The notes: generated from the letters alone by a model not told the origin. 64,000 nucleotides of DNA from Adineta vaga (GCA_021613535.1 CP075492.1:15934001-15998000); one strand, 5' to 3'; positions 32,278 to 44,936 are shown, counted from the stretch's first letter. Numbers and translations: made by a program.

Positions 32278-33790
32278 TCCAATAATTGAATGTTATTTTT
32301 TTCATTTTTCTTGCTATATTATTCAAGAGAGAATAGAGAACTTCACAATTTTACCATTGCTTTTCTCGTTCATAACAAAATGTAATATGTTGTTGTCTAT
32401 CTATATAACTTTCTAAGATACGTTAAATATAAAACAAAAATTCTTATTTAACTGATTTCTCACTGAGAGATTCAACAATCAATTCTTTTTGTACGATCAT
32501 CTGACTCATGTTAGATTTGGATACAACACGTCGTATGACATTAAAGAACTATAGGTGAGTATTCTTACACAAGATAGATCGAAATCTTATTTGTAAAATA
32601 CTAACACTTAGGTGAATCGACAATGGCTAATTGATGTGAAATATCAATGATCTTTATGCAAATAATAAATTCGTTTTCATATGTTTAAATGCATATGTCA
32701 AACGTCTTTCATGACGCGTTATCAGTCAATATGTATTTATTGTCATTGAGTTCTAATCCTTTCTAGAAGAAAATAGAATAAACATTAGTCATTCAATAAA
32801 TTCAAGTACATTAAAAACGAATAAAACTTTTTATACTTAAAAAAACAATAACATATCGTCATATTTCTTTGTGTAACTGTTAATCCTTTGTGGAATTGTT
32901 TTGAAAGAACAAATTTAATTTCATAGAATCGTTATTGACAATTAGCTGTTAGTTCGATTTCATAAAGTTCATATCGATTAGAAGAAAATAAAAACTATAT
33001 GAATTGAAAAATTCAAATATTAATCATAAGATAAATAACGAATACTCATAAAGGATTTCCCCACAGTTAACATTCTTCATTGTTGTGCTACTTGAATCTT
33101 CAAATTTAATTGTTTTTCTCTTAATCTCTCCTTAATTGCACTCTAACCCGTTTCGATTGGCAAAATATTTGATGAGGGTATCAGAACTTACGTGACACCA
33201 TTTATCTGTAAATATTTGTCTTGAGGGTAGAATTAAAATTAATCAGTATATTATTATATTTCAAATAGATTTTGTCTCTAATTGATTACGAAAAAATATT
33301 CAAAGTGAAACTTTTGTGTTGTTCTTGATGACACGTCAACTGATGTTGAATATATCTTTTTATTGCTTACTGTATCGTCATGAAAGAGTTCGGATAGATT
33401 GTGAATGTGAAAAGAAAAAAATATCTTCATCTGATGACAACTATCTCATTACTAGTAAGTTTTAATCAACAAAATGATGACAATAATCAACTTATTCAGC
33501 TATAGATAATTTGCATCAATTATGTTGATGATTTTCTAATCTATGGGTGATTAAAATTACCTACATAACGATTCTTCAAAAATAATTCGTCGCTCTATCT
33601 TAGTTAATCATGAAATATCCAATAATAATAAAAAAAACTAAATTCAAGTCTTTTTATTTTAATATTATGGTTAATGAACAAAATAAAAACAACAAGTAAA
33701 TTGTGTTTATAAATGTTTCTATTCAATGTAAAAAATAGTCGCATTGGTTTTAAATGATAAATTTAATCTATAAAATTCATTGTAATTTAT
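32278..33790. other. intergenic, no supported gene
   Basis: About 1.5 kb of AT-rich DNA. A solo CTTGAGGGTAG near 33220 and a GATGAGGGTATCAG near 33172 look like worn arms of the dispersed hairpin. Confidence 0.45.
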
Positions 33791-34171
33791 TTAATATGCT
33801 GTTACACCAAATCCGAGTGGAACACCTTGTATTGCTCCACCATAACCGCCAATACCACCCAAAGCTCCGTATCCACCATTCACAAATTGTTGATAGGCCA
33901 TAGCAAACTGTGGTGGCCATGGAACCATGATAGCTACTGCAGGTCCATAACCAAGTCCAAGACCGGCTCCACCAACAGATCCGAGTCCATGAGCTCCATA
34001 TTCATATCCTGAGATAGCACCGTATTCAAGTCCTCGAGCTGCTCCAAGAGCTCCATATTCAAGACCTCGAGCTCCTCGTATAGCTCCGTATTCAAGTCGT
34101 CTAGCTGCTCTACGACCATCAACTTGAGATGGTCTGTATCTTTCCGATGCATCGATTGCAGTTGAATACAT
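33791..34171 (-). CDS. Gly/Tyr/Ala-rich repeat protein (hypothetical)
   Basis: Single exon, ATG 34169-34171, 126 aa. After a polar start (MYSTAIDASERYRPSQVDGR) come three to four tandem units of the form AARxLEYGAI, then Gly-rich segments (GSVGGAGLGLGYG), a hydrophobic PWPPQFAMAYQQFVNGGYG, and Gly-Tyr repeats to the end. No TM helix and no signal peptide. Low-complexity Gly/Tyr composition is common in structural, cuticle-like or phase-separating proteins. The family is not recognised. It is divergent from the small charged gene at 34485, with 313 bp between starts, which suggests a shared promoter region. Confidence 0.6.
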   Translation of the reverse strand: MYSTAIDASERYRPSQVDGRRAARRLEYGAIRGARGLEYGALGAARGLEYGAISGYEYGAHGLGSVGGAGLGLGYGPAVAIMVPWPPQFAMAYQQFVNGGYGALGGIGGYGGAIQGVPLGFGVTAY

Positions 34172-34484
34172 TTTTGTTGATTATTTCGGTGTATAATTAT
34201 GCATCTATGATAACGCCTTTATACATCTCTAAGCATAGGAGAAAGAAAAAAATGCTATTATTACAATACGTATTTCTTTTTTATTCGATCGTCAATGAAA
34301 CAGAAACAAATCGAGAAAGATATGAAAAACGCCCTTGTTTACCTTCAAATTAAACGTGGAATCACAATGCAGGGCGTGATATTTTACCTTGAAGTATTAT
34401 CTATATATTCATATAAAATGAGTCAAATAGTATAAGATTGATTCGTAAGTTACTTCAATATCGACAATTCATCGATCTCTTGCT
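34172..34484. promoter_or_regulatory. divergent promoter region (inferred)
   Basis: 313 bp separates the two outward-facing start codons. I see no defined element; the call rests only on gene orientation. Confidence 0.35.
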
Positions 34485-34679
34485 ATGGATTCAAATTTTC
34501 AAGGGGAATCAGAACCAGGTCTAATCAGTGGCATTCGACGTGAGGTTGGAAAAATAGAAGGTGAATTTCGAAATATTGAACGAAGCCATGAACAACGTGA
34601 AGCAGATAAATATGAAAACCGAGCAGAACGTTATGCGGCAAAAGAAGCTGAAGATTTCAGTCAAGGACGTTATCCATAA
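34485..34679 (+). CDS. small highly charged hydrophilic protein (hypothetical)
   Basis: 64 codons from ATG 34485. Composition is dominated by Glu, Arg, Lys, Asp, Ala and Gln with almost no hydrophobic core. Core segment: RREVGKIEGEFRNIERSHEQ, then EADKYENRAERYAAKEAEDF. It is likely to be disordered or an amphipathic helix when dried or bound. Such composition is seen in hydrophilins and LEA-like proteins, which protect cells from desiccation, a key bdelloid trait, but there is no LEA 11-mer signature, so this is only a suggestion. No introns. The stop is followed by AT-rich DNA. Confidence 0.5.
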   Translation: MDSNFQGESEPGLISGIRREVGKIEGEFRNIERSHEQREADKYENRAERYAAKEAEDFSQGRYP

Positions 34680-34941
34680 ACATTTAACTGGAACTTATAC
34701 TTTTACATATTTTAGTTGATAGATGTGGTTGTTTTTCATATATTTAATAAATACTAACAATATTTATAACTATTTCTGCAGCAAATCTTCTTTTTCCATC
34801 TTGCGGGTGAGAGTGTAAATGCAAGCATGGATACGACTGTGCCTCTAATACCCAAGCAGTCAACATGATCAAATTATTCAATCCATTTAAATAAATGCTT
34901 TTCACAATCTTATTTTTCTCTCCTAGGCAGAACGCTTCTTT

Positions 34942-36070
34942 ATGATAACAGTAGAAAAATCATGTTTTTCTCGGATGACTCAGAACTTTCTTCTAATTTG
35001 GTTAGATGAAAGTGTCGATGATTTTAGTAACAATGATCATCAAAATACTATCAAAAAATTACGACAAGTTGTTAACATGGTATGTACATATACTGATGTT
35101 CACGAATGCATCGATTTTTATCACCGACAGCGAGAAAGAAACAATTTTTCTAATTATTTCTGAATTTTTAAGTGAAATCATTATTCGTGTTATTCAACAG
35201 ATTTCCTGTCGACGAGTCTTGATCGAACAGTAGCATTGGCCTTTGCCGAAAGCAATCAATTCATGTTTTAATGGATGCCATAGACTTGGTAAGTTGATGC
35301 TTAAACTGTGCCCAAGACTATTACGAAGATGCGCTTACATGTTATAAGAAATCGCTGAAACTCATTTCTGAAAAACCTAAAAACCATTGCAATTTGTCTA
35401 TTATTTGCAACAACATTGGTATATTGTATTTGAATATGAAGAAAATGCTTGAGTTTTATCAAGTGATTCGTCCTACAGATCGCTGTGGATTGACTGCTTG
35501 TTACATTACTATCGATTGTGCGTATGATCTAATCGAAGAGAATCATGAAGTAATTTCGTATCAAAAAATGGGTTATATGTACGAAAAACTAGACGAGTTT
35601 TCAAAAGTGTGTTCGCGTTTTATGAAAAGGCAGGCGACATTTCAAAAGTATACACGTATTTCCAAATAGCATACGGACTCACTCAAACAACTCTTTCTTC
35701 AAATGATCCAGATTTTGCTACTTTTCATCGTAATATTGATTTAGTACCTTACAGCATGAACAATATTCTAAAACTAATTGAAACAGTCGAAGCAAGTTAC
35801 CCTCACACACTCTCCTAACTTGATCGGTGCTTATGAGAAAACTGGTTTTATGTATGAAAAAAAAATTGGTGAATTTTCGAAAGCGCTTGCATATTACGAG
35901 AGAATACTTAAAATCCTTCAAGAAACTCTCCCTGAAACTCATCCGGAACTTGCTCATGTTATCTGGAATGATATTCACTTTACTGTCATGAATCAAAACA
36001 TGATTTTAACTGTGATCATAAATTTTATATATCTTTTATTGTTCTTGCTGAATTTTATTAACAATACATA
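34942..36070 (+). pseudogene. decayed ADP-ribosyltransferase/TPR gene
   Basis: The first part, NFLLIWLDESVDDF...TYTDVHECIDF, matches the start of the intact gene at 44937 (FIVIWLDENVHK...TLHECIDC). At about 35117 an extra T shifts the frame; the match continues as ITDSEKETIFLIISEFLSEI. The catalytic ART region is nearly gone: only VALAFAESNQ near 35230 recalls VATGYAEANS. TPR-like pieces follow in changing frames (YYEDALTCYKKSLKLISEKP; NLSIICNNIGILYLNMKK; GAYEKTGFMYEKKIGEFSKA). Because the R-S-E catalytic core is missing and frames change repeatedly, it cannot make an active enzyme. It is a paralogue of the 44937 gene, about 9 kb away on the same strand. Confidence 0.75.
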
Positions 36071-36222
36071 ATTGAAAAAAGGAACTGTTCGAATACTTTT
36101 CATATATTTTAGGAAGCGCTTGAAAAATCATAAGTTTGAACATATTTTATGGCCAGACGAAAGATATATATAAATGCTGCTTTACATTTGCACATATACA
36201 AACGAAAACAATCTTACTAGCA

Positions 36223-37340
36223 ATGATTACAATCGTATTACTCTTGACTACTGCTACTGGTAAACTTAAATTTGGCAATGAATACATATATGTATGCCTA
36301 TATATTGATTTTCAGGTTTCATTCATGCACAAAGTATGCTCTATCAATGTTCCATGTGGGGTGATCCACAATTAATCCAATTTCCAAAGAGTACTCTACT
36401 CAGTGCTCAACACAACTTTTGTTCATTCGATGATCATGCAGTGTTGTATCGTTCCAAGCATGTGCTTATCTCTGTACGCAGTGCTCGACAAGGTGATCTC
36501 GTTCTTGATATAAGTCATGAATAAATGAATCTCGATTATATTTGCCCATTCTGATATTACAATTCAATATTGTTCTGTTCATAACAATGCCAATATTCCA
36601 ATCTGCACTATGAATGCATTAGATTTCAATATAGAAGGACGAATATGCGATACAGGTAAGATCAAACTACTTTTCAGCAAGAAATGGAGACATTTTCGGT
36701 AATTGTAGAGATTGTCACTCAGAAGTCTGATTGGGCAAACATCAATGTTCAATACAAACAAGTTCAATTCTCAGCTTGGATTCAAAAAATTGGCGTGAGA
36801 TATCTTTTATGAAGAAAAAAAAAGTTTAGATCATGATTTCTTATAGAGTCACTGTAAGCTCACATTGTTCACTACACTTGCTCATATAACAGATGCGAAC
36901 ACCAGTGGAATGTGTATGCAAGGATGTCTTTCAAGGAGTGTTCAATCACAAGCAATGAAACGAACAGCTCGATCATCACCGGGCTTCATCGATGCTGTAC
37001 GACAAGGATGCATCAGTGACGTTACTCTTACAGGTGATTCACGAGTAAGCAACTATCTCACGACTTTCAAATTGAATTCATTCTCAAATTTGTTTACAGT
37101 AAGCAGGCGAAGGAATGGAGAATATCTTTGCTGACGCAATCATGCAAGAAGGAACAATTTCGTTGGAATATATTAGTTAACTGACTACTAATGTCTCAAA
37201 TGTAGCTATACAAGTAACTCAAAAGGCCGAAGTAGAAATTGAAAAACTGGTCGCCTCAGCAACTTGGCCTTGTAAACCACATGTACCAGTTTGCATCATG
37301 CCAGCTCTCATTCGACGCCGATTGGCTTCAGTATTCGGCT
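36223..37340 (+). pseudogene. decayed secreted VWD-like (von Willebrand type D) protein gene
   Basis: Exon 1 (36223-36259) gives a signal peptide, MITIVLLLTTATG. After a 56-nt intron, exon 2 (36316-36524) reads FIHAQSMLYQCSMWGDPQLI, the start of a VWD domain (usual GDPH, here GDPQ), and soon hits a stop. More pieces follow: HSDITIQYCSVHNNANIPIC and an apparent intron of only 22 nt (GTAAG..TTTTCAG), too short to work; then METFSVIVEIVTQKSDWANI, TDANTSGMCMQGCLSRSVQS, and a last part with LVASATWPCKP before a stop. An in-frame TAA interrupts the last part near 37180. Family recognition is from bdelloid proteins remembered with the same Cys pattern. It is most likely a pseudogene; alternative splicing cannot be excluded. 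Confidence 0.6.
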
Positions 37341-37994
37341 GAAAGAATAACCATGATTAAATTTCTTTAAAAACAGTTTAATTTGCTTACACAATACACT
37401 TTCTGTCTTCAATTTTTAATAAAATAAAACTCCAAGAAAGTTTTTTTTAATTTACATCTTGAGGGTGAGGGTCTACGATTTTTGATCGAGCACATAAAGT
37501 TCGCACGTTATTGCGTATTGTCAAAGAAGAGTTAAGTGAAAATAAACAAATTATTCCATTCAAAGGTAGAATCTATAGTGTAAGTATTCTGATATTCTCT
37601 AAAACTTTATCGATTGTTTTTTATTCAATAAAGCTAACCAATGACATACGTAATACAGATATTGTGTCGTTCATGTTGGATACGTTCTCTGGTTGAAATT
37701 CATTCAAATTTCCTCGACAATACATAACTATTGAAGAGACGGACATCATTCAACAACAACAAATTATGGCTGCCATACAAATGACGAATAATTTAAACAA
37801 TATTGGACAAAATATCCATGTGAGATACATCTTATGTGAAAATCATGAAAGATTACCGAATAAATCATAGGCAAACATAAATTAGCAATGATTAAAAGCT
37901 ACCCCTAATCTTTTTTTTAATATTTTTGACACTTTGATTATTATAATTGAAGTAAATAGAGTTGTAAAAACAAGAGTTTAAATATTTAATATGT
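37341..37994. other. intergenic; possible coding scraps on the plus strand
   Basis: A solo hairpin arm (CTTGAGGGTGAGGGT) lies at 37457-37472. Plus-strand stretches FDRAHKVRTLLRIVKEELSE (about 37480-37540) and ITIEETDIIQQQQIMAAIQM (about 37725-37790) look coding-like, and a GT..AG pair lies between them, but I cannot assign a family or a full frame. Confidence 0.35.
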
Positions 37995-39667
37995 TTATGT
38001 TAATTGTATATCAAATCGAACTACTCGACGGTTGACATATTCAGAAACATAAAGGTTTCCTTCCAAATCACATGCTATACCATACGGACCATATATTTGA
38101 TTTGTTTGATCTCCTTGACCATTCCCACCAACAACAATTTCACCTTCTTGATCTCCTTCACGCCATCGCATGACCCGATGATTATCCCAATCTGCGACAT
38201 AGATTTGATTCCATTGATCAACAGATAAACCTTGAGGATGCTGTAATTGATTCAGAGCATTGCCTCTTCCATTTCCTCCAGCGACAATAAATCCTTCTTG
38301 AGCACCTTTCAACCATTTCATCACACGATGATTGTTATAATCTGAAATATAAATTGATTGTTTTTCATCGACAAAGATGTACGTAGGAAGGCTGAATTGA
38401 TTCCGTTGTTTTCCTTCACCATTTCCACCCGCAACTAATGTTCCTTCTTGTTCACCAATTTTCCATCGTCTCACTTCATTCTTCGAAGTATCGGAAACAT
38501 AAAGAAATCCATACTTATCCATTGCTAGACCAAAACAATTAATATTGTCAATAAGAACTCGTTGATTCTGATCATTGAACCATTGAACTACTCGTTTGTT
38601 GTCTCGATCAGCAATAATGACTGAATGGTTATGTTGATCAACAACCACTGATGTTGGATATGCTAATTGATCCAATCTGTCTCCTATTCCATTTCCACCT
38701 GCAACGAGCTGTCCATTGTCTTCGTTAGAGTTCCACTTAACAATACGATGATTCCATTCATCAACAATGAAAATCGTCTTTTTTTCATCGACAAAGATAT
38801 TTGTAGGAATAGAGAGTTGATTTAGTTTTTCTCCACCGCCGTGTCCTCCCGCAACAATCTTTCCATATTGTTGAAATCTCATTCCTACAAGAAGAAAGTT
38901 TCGTTTATTTTAGTTTGAAATTTGAAAAAAAACCTAACTTTATTCTAACTAAATTCTACAGGATATTTCGAGGTATCAAACTTTGCGTAATATTATGAAA
39001 TTCTATCTTTATGCAAACTGATCACGCTGTAGCCAAGTATAAGACATCTATCCCACCCTCTAATTTGAAAATGTGAACATACTGACCTGGCATTATAAGG
39101 TTCATGGTAGTCGTAGTGATTGTGCTCGTTGTCATTGTAGTATTCATCACTATTTATAAATACAAATCACTTATATGAAAAATTTTCTCAGAGATAAGTG
39201 TGCGGCTGCTCGGAATATGTACATGTGTTTATCGCTTACTAGACTCTTTGGATGGACAAATGTCTCTATCAGCCATCGATAATGGATAACATACAGGATA
39301 ATCAGCACATCGAGTATGATGAACACATATATGATCTGAGTCAGAACAATCTTGTAAGGATCCACATGACTCAAGTTCAGTGCAGAACTCCCAGAGAAAA
39401 GCACAAATACCCACGTTATTTGCACCAGCCATAGGAAAGCATCCACAGGCGCCATTACTCGAACATTCGTCATATGGAGATGTGCTGTGACATATTTGAG
39501 TATTTACTCGACCTGTAACGAAACTAAGCAATGTATATCAACAGATAACAACAAATAGCAAACAAACCTAACAAACTAAAATGAAATACATTTTAGTCTC
39601 ACGAAGAAAAAAAGATTTCATACATCAACAAAATAAAAATGAAATAACCTGATATTCTTCTTTCCAT
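37995..39667 (-). CDS. secreted Cys-rich / Thr-linker / NHL beta-propeller protein
   Basis: Four exons: 39603-39667, 39240-39523, 39087-39149 and 37995-38884; introns of 79, 90 and 202 nt; phases agree, 433 aa. Exon 1 gives a signal peptide (MERRISGYFIFILLMYEIFF). Exon 2 is a cysteine-rich domain with the pattern ACGCFPMAGANNVGIC...CGSLQDC...HICVHHTRC...PVCYPLS, seen in other bdelloid secreted proteins. Exon 3 is a short Thr-rich linker (MNTTMTTSTITTTT). The last exon has six well-kept NHL repeats (IVAGGNGRGNALNQL, IYVADWDNHRVMRW). There is no TM segment after the signal, so the protein should be released. The last intron carries a piece of the dispersed hairpin (CCCACCCTC). Exon 1 is the least certain part of the model. 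Confidence 0.75.
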
Positions 39668-41118
39668 ATTAATAGATTCGATTTGAATGAGATAGTATCT
39701 CGGCGAAGCCATTTTTTACTACTCGTAATATATAGTTATCGTTTACAGGGATGGCTTGAAAATAAAGAATTGGAATGTATATAATCCTCCGATGATTGGA
39801 AACACGATACTATTCTTTTGCATTTTATCAAACGTCATCCTGGTGACTAAAAATTGAATTTCATACGAAGATACGAATATGAGCACTTGTTCCATCGTTT
39901 AAAGCAGCAGAAATATATTGCAAATGATTTGATTAATGATAGTCGTATGATCTATGATTTTTATTTTGTAATGTTATATGAAAAGTAAATCTGGATGACT
40001 TCTGACTATATTATGACATATCAGTCTAATTAATAAGCTCTGATTGTAATGTATACCTCTATCTGACTTATCTCATTAATGTTGCCTCAAATACATATCG
40101 AATTTATACGATATTTATCATGTGTACATTGTAGAATACTAATATTTTCAAGTATATAAATGGCAATGCGTACCTGTGCGATTCGTTGATTATCTATCGA
40201 AGAGAGAATTTGTTTGAATTCTTTTCGTTCCTTCACTGCTATGTCTATAATAAACGAAAACAATATGACTACTACACATTTCAACAGTATATTATTAGTG
40301 ATGAACAAAGGACAAAAACTTTCAAAACTACAAATAGGCGTCGACGGATCTGTAGTCAGAAGATGCAAACTGTTGTCACAGTGTGGCTAGTCAAATATCC
40401 TGACAGCAACATAGAAAATTATCAAAATAGAATTCAACAATTTCAAAGTATTGGCAATCAAATAGCAATCCAGATGATTGCCAAATGAAACACATTCATC
40501 ATCGACTTCATCAACGGCTTGCATATAAGGTATTTTCATATTATTAAGGACACTGCGAGCACTCTCTCGTCTTTAATACGATTCTCATCCGCTCGATAAC
40601 TGAATTTGACATGTTTCAAATAATATGAAAAGTTCTTTTACATTTTCTTCGATATATCTTTGACCGAAGTCGGACTGTAAAAAAAAGCTCAAATATTGTA
40701 CATAGTATTATTCGTTGATTAACACAATATATTCTATGGTTTTTTTTTGTACAGTAACAACAGTGTCAAGAAAAACTATAGCTCGTTATTGCATGAAACT
40801 TTCCTGGAATAGTTGTGTTATAGAAACCAGACGTTTAAGCGAAAGAAATTTTTTTTTCGAAATGCATCTCATTCATCCATACTTTCTAGATGTAATTGTA
40901 TAGAGAGATAAAATTGTTCTATATCTGCACGTTATTCGAAATAAACTCGTAGATGTAAAGAACAGAAAAGAAAAAAAAAGAGTGACATATGCTTATCAAA
41001 AAGAGCAAATTTTCAATGTGTATAGAGAGGCGTTGTGTTCTTTATATCAACATGATTCTTAAACGAACAACGAGCGTATTAACTATGTAATAACCGATTG
41101 GTTTTATTGACAATAACG
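39668..41118. other. intergenic; weak frames only
   Basis: About 1.4 kb. Overlapping frames on both strands at 40087-40488 (about 100 codons each) show no domain and I cannot choose between them. Nothing else is recognised. Confidence 0.4.
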
Positions 41119-42446
41119 ATGTACTTTTTTCGAATTTATTCATTACAATCGGTGTATTATAGTATTATATCGATTATTATTTTTTATCAAATTTGTTTTC
41201 TAATTTGGTATCTAAATGATGGATCTAGTTCGAGACCAAAAGAATATTTTTTCTCAGCTGTAGATTCTGAATTTCAACAAATCTCATCTACATTTGAACC
41301 ATTTACAATTGCATTACCACATTTTTTCGACGATGAAGCACGTAATTGGTTTCTGAATACGACGTATTATCGACAGTATTCATCACAATGTTTGCATGGT
41401 AATTGTGAAACAAATGGATTCTTCTACAATGATTCTAAAGAACATTTAAATATTCATCTGGCTTTAGTAGAGAATGGTGTTTATTATGATGATGCTTGTG
41501 GTTATAATTATGATGATACAGCTCTTCGACGAATATTTACAACGAAAAACAAACTTTCTGTTATTTATGATCAAGCAATTATCTATACAGTACCCGATGG
41601 TTGGAGTTTTCAACATTTTCTCGATGGAATTGGACCAAAGTTGACCCATTCTCGACAATATTTAGATCAGTATCCAAATGCTAAAGTACTGATCTTAGAA
41701 GGTCCTCGATTTGATCGATCGGTCAAAGAAATATGGAATTTACTTGGTAAGTTTTATTTCATGTCGATAGAGGATTGATTTTAATTAATATGATTATAGG
41801 TGTAAATGAATCACATCGAATTATTCATTATAATCGTCAAATGAAAGTTGGTGCACATCTTTTGATAAATCCCTGTCGAACACCAGGTATTCATCCTCGT
41901 CTTTGGCAAAATGCTCGTACAATGTATTGGTCTTTAGTAAAACTTCCAAAATCGAAACCAAATCTACTGATTTATGTTCAACGTACAGCAAATAATGCAA
42001 AGAACCATGGTCGTCTAATCCTTAATGACAATTCCGTTATTCAACTTCTTCGTAGATATGCTATGAAGCATTCACTCACCTATGTACAGTACGATCATTC
42101 CAAACAAGATGATCATATTGGAAAACAAATCGAATTATTTTCCAATGCTCGTCTCATTTTTGGTATACATGGTGGAGCTTTATCAAACATCAATTTTGCT
42201 CCATCTGCAACAACTATTATTGAAATCATGCCTTATAAAACGAACAGAAGTTCCTTACCAATTGTTTGTTCAATGTTTGATCCAAATCAATTTCAACCTT
42301 GTGGTGGTTATAGTTATTATATACAATCACAATTACTCAATCAATCCTATTGGATTCTACCGAATGTAGTTGATGACCAAGACAATGTCAATGTGAATAT
42401 GAATCGACTTGAACAACTTTTTAATTCGATTTTTGTTCGATTTTAA
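41119..42446 (+). CDS. type II membrane glycosyltransferase, GT61-like
   Basis: Two exons, 41119-41746 and 41800-42446 (53-nt intron, phase 1), encode 424 aa. ATG 41119 is the first in frame. A short cytosolic start is followed by one TM helix (VYYSIISIIIFYQICFLIWY), then a lumenal domain, typical of Golgi or ER glycosyltransferases. The C-terminal half shows the GT61 hallmark ARLIFGIHGGALSNINFAPS followed by IIEIMPY, and HFLDGIGPKL in the N-terminal half fits the family's His-containing block. Known: GT61 includes EOGT (O-GlcNAc on EGF repeats) and plant xylosyltransferases. The acceptor is unknown. Extracellular Thr/Ser-rich stalks of nearby NHL proteins are possible kinds of substrate, but this is speculation. 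Confidence 0.8.
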
Positions 42447-44936
42447 ATCGATTATATAGAAAATTGTATGATGGTACAGATAAACAGGTTACCTACTCCC
42501 TCAACGAAATCCTTGTAGTTTCATTTATATTTTAAAAGCAAATTTATTCTTGAATATAGTTTATATAATCTTACAGAAAACTAATGAGAGATAGGAGGCA
42601 TACGCGTAAAGAGTACTAGCTTTCTAATTTAAATATTGAATGATTGTCATCAATCATTCGTCGTCCAATTGTCAATATTTTACTATAGACTTACTGGTGG
42701 TGGTTGCTCAGCCATTATAGAGTTTGTTTCTTCGATATATTGTTACGTTTGTATGGTATTGATTTATATATGTTTTGTCAGAAACTACCAAGATTTATGT
42801 ATATATATATTAGAACTAATGGGGGAAAATCCGCAAGATTACTGTTTATTTTGAAATTAATATTCCAATGAAATAGTAAAAAACACGTATATGCATACTG
42901 TGGAGAAATGAAAATATCAATACAATAATGTATGCATAGACAACAACGGAAAGAATAGAACATGGTAGAAACTATGTACATAAATAATATTTCTTTGTTT
43001 TGAAAAAAACACAAATATTATAGGACGCGTATTGAACTGAGTCTGAATGACGTTGTTAGCTAATCCTATACTTATTTTTGCTAGAAAAGTGAAACGATAA
43101 ATGCGGGTATCGGTTGGTTCAAAGAATATCTAGTAACTTCAAAATAATTGAAACGCATAGTGACAGATTTCCCACCGTTAAGGAATGGAGAATACGATTA
43201 TGAAATCTTTCTGTCGTTTATATCCATACAAATCCTCAGCTCGTTCCCTCATCTATGAAAATAATGTCGCAACTATAGGCTTTCTTATCAGACAGTGTGA
43301 ACGTAGATACAAGTAAAAAAGTGAATGTAGGATTCGATGATTACGTATGTACCAACATCAAAACCAAGTTAAAGCATTTGAATTCATGAGATTCTAGGAT
43401 ATAGGGTTTGAGAGTTCTGAGCTTCGAATAGTCTTCGTACTTGGAGAATGTGATTTTAGGTGATTTTAAGTTTTGGCGTTTCTTATTAGTCTTTGAAATA
43501 AAATGATTTAGTTTGCACCTCTAACCTCGCATAACAATCACAAGATGACTTCTCAATAATAAGAGAATTGAATATATAATTGTATTTCAAATACTTGGAA
43601 ACTCAGCATTATACCTGAGAAATATGTAAAAAGACTAAAACTAAAATCCGATAAACAAACCAAAAATGTTCAAAATCTGAAAACCTCTAAAAATCTGAAT
43701 ACTAAAATCCAAATGCTTTGGCTTGGTTTTGATGTTGATACGTACGTAATCATCGAATTCTACATTCACTTTCTTACTTGTATCTACAATTCACGCACTG
43801 TCTGATAAGAAAGTTCATAGTCACGACATTCTATCCTAGCGCCCTTGAAAAATTACTTTCCGAATTTTTTCCGGACTTTGTCAGATATATTTCACAAATT
43901 CGGCCGTAGGAATTTTCATTTCTAAGATTTTGATCTGATGGTAACCCATAATTCATACATCATCATAATTTCCTCTAGGTGACGCTAATAGAAGGCTACG
44001 ATGTAGATAGATAGATAATTTGTTGACTTATAAAATGAAGCCGATACCAGAAAATATTAACACTGTTTATTTGTAGTAAAATATAGATTTCACTTTATCT
44101 CCATTTTGACTCTATCGGTTCTCTATAAAAAAAAGATTTTCTTATTAGACAGTTGGAAACTAAGCAAACGTCACTGTTGTTTTTTTCTTTCTTTCTTTCC
44201 AACATCCATCAATGCCTCTTCACACAAGACATTACTGAATTGCAAGCAATATGAATAATGTTGAGGTAGAAGATTTTTTTCTATTGCCTCATTGTACGCA
44301 TACATAAAACTAACGACAGAAAGCGCACGACAATTGGGACACAGCTTTTTTTCTTTTTTGAGCTATAACATGTGAGTGAAACGAAACAGACATAGCAGTC
44401 GGTAGAAAGTAACAAACTGATTTTTTTACGACATAAAATCTCCAACAGAACTGTGAGCCATACGAATAGTCTTCTGAAATCTTATATAATACAAACGCAT
44501 TCGGAAATACTGTGTGTAAGAATCATTTTAGATGAATAAATATGAAATTCAAATGAGCTTTTCAGGATATCAACTGATGATGAATCTGCGAGATTTTCCA
44601 TTTTGGACTAAATTCTATCATAACCATAGGAGAGAAAATATGCAAGTCAGATGTCGCGAACAACTCGGCATCTAATGAGCAATTGAATGGGCGTCGGTGA
44701 GAGTCAGACCTAATTATATCGTTTGCACACACTCCCTCATCACTGTGCACACTTTATATACCCTAACAAACGCATGTTTTTGTTGTCAACAATGCAAGAG
44801 ATACTGTTGAGAAGTCAAGTAAAGAGCATATGTATCTGAGCTAGCATTTCGTATCATCAAACGAGTTACAATGTCTAAAATTTTTATTTAGAAGTATAAT
44901 CATTTTAGAATAAAAACAGTTCTTGTTCAGTATTGA
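42447..44936. other. long intergenic region with an inverted-repeat element
   Basis: About 2.5 kb without a supported gene. It contains the 568-bp element at 43263-43830. Near 44685-44745 a weak hairpin-like pair (GGTGAGAGT / CACTCCCTCATC) may be another worn dispersed hairpin. The last 200 bp are upstream of the ART gene. Confidence 0.5.
43263..43830. mobile_element. non-autonomous inverted-repeat (MITE/foldback-like) element
   Basis: The left arm 43263-43380 and the right arm 43710-43830 are imperfect inverted repeats of about 120 bp. Shared blocks include CTTTCTTATCAGACAGTG, GTAGATACAAGTAA, AAGTGAATGTAG, ATTCGATGATTACGTA and CAACATCAAAACCAAG. The inner 330 bp have no coding frame, so the element cannot move by itself. 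The outer ends are about AATGTCG / CGACATT; I see no sure target-site duplication. It could also be a local inverted duplication rather than a transposon. Confidence 0.7.

Noticed and set aside
40087-40488. Overlapping frames on both strands of about 100 codons
   Set aside because: No family, and both strands are open because of composition, so neither could be preferred.
43263-43830. Inverted arms considered as a long palindrome of a chromosome break or collinearity breakpoint
   Set aside because: The arms are only about 120 bp with a 330-bp core; a foldback element explains it more simply.
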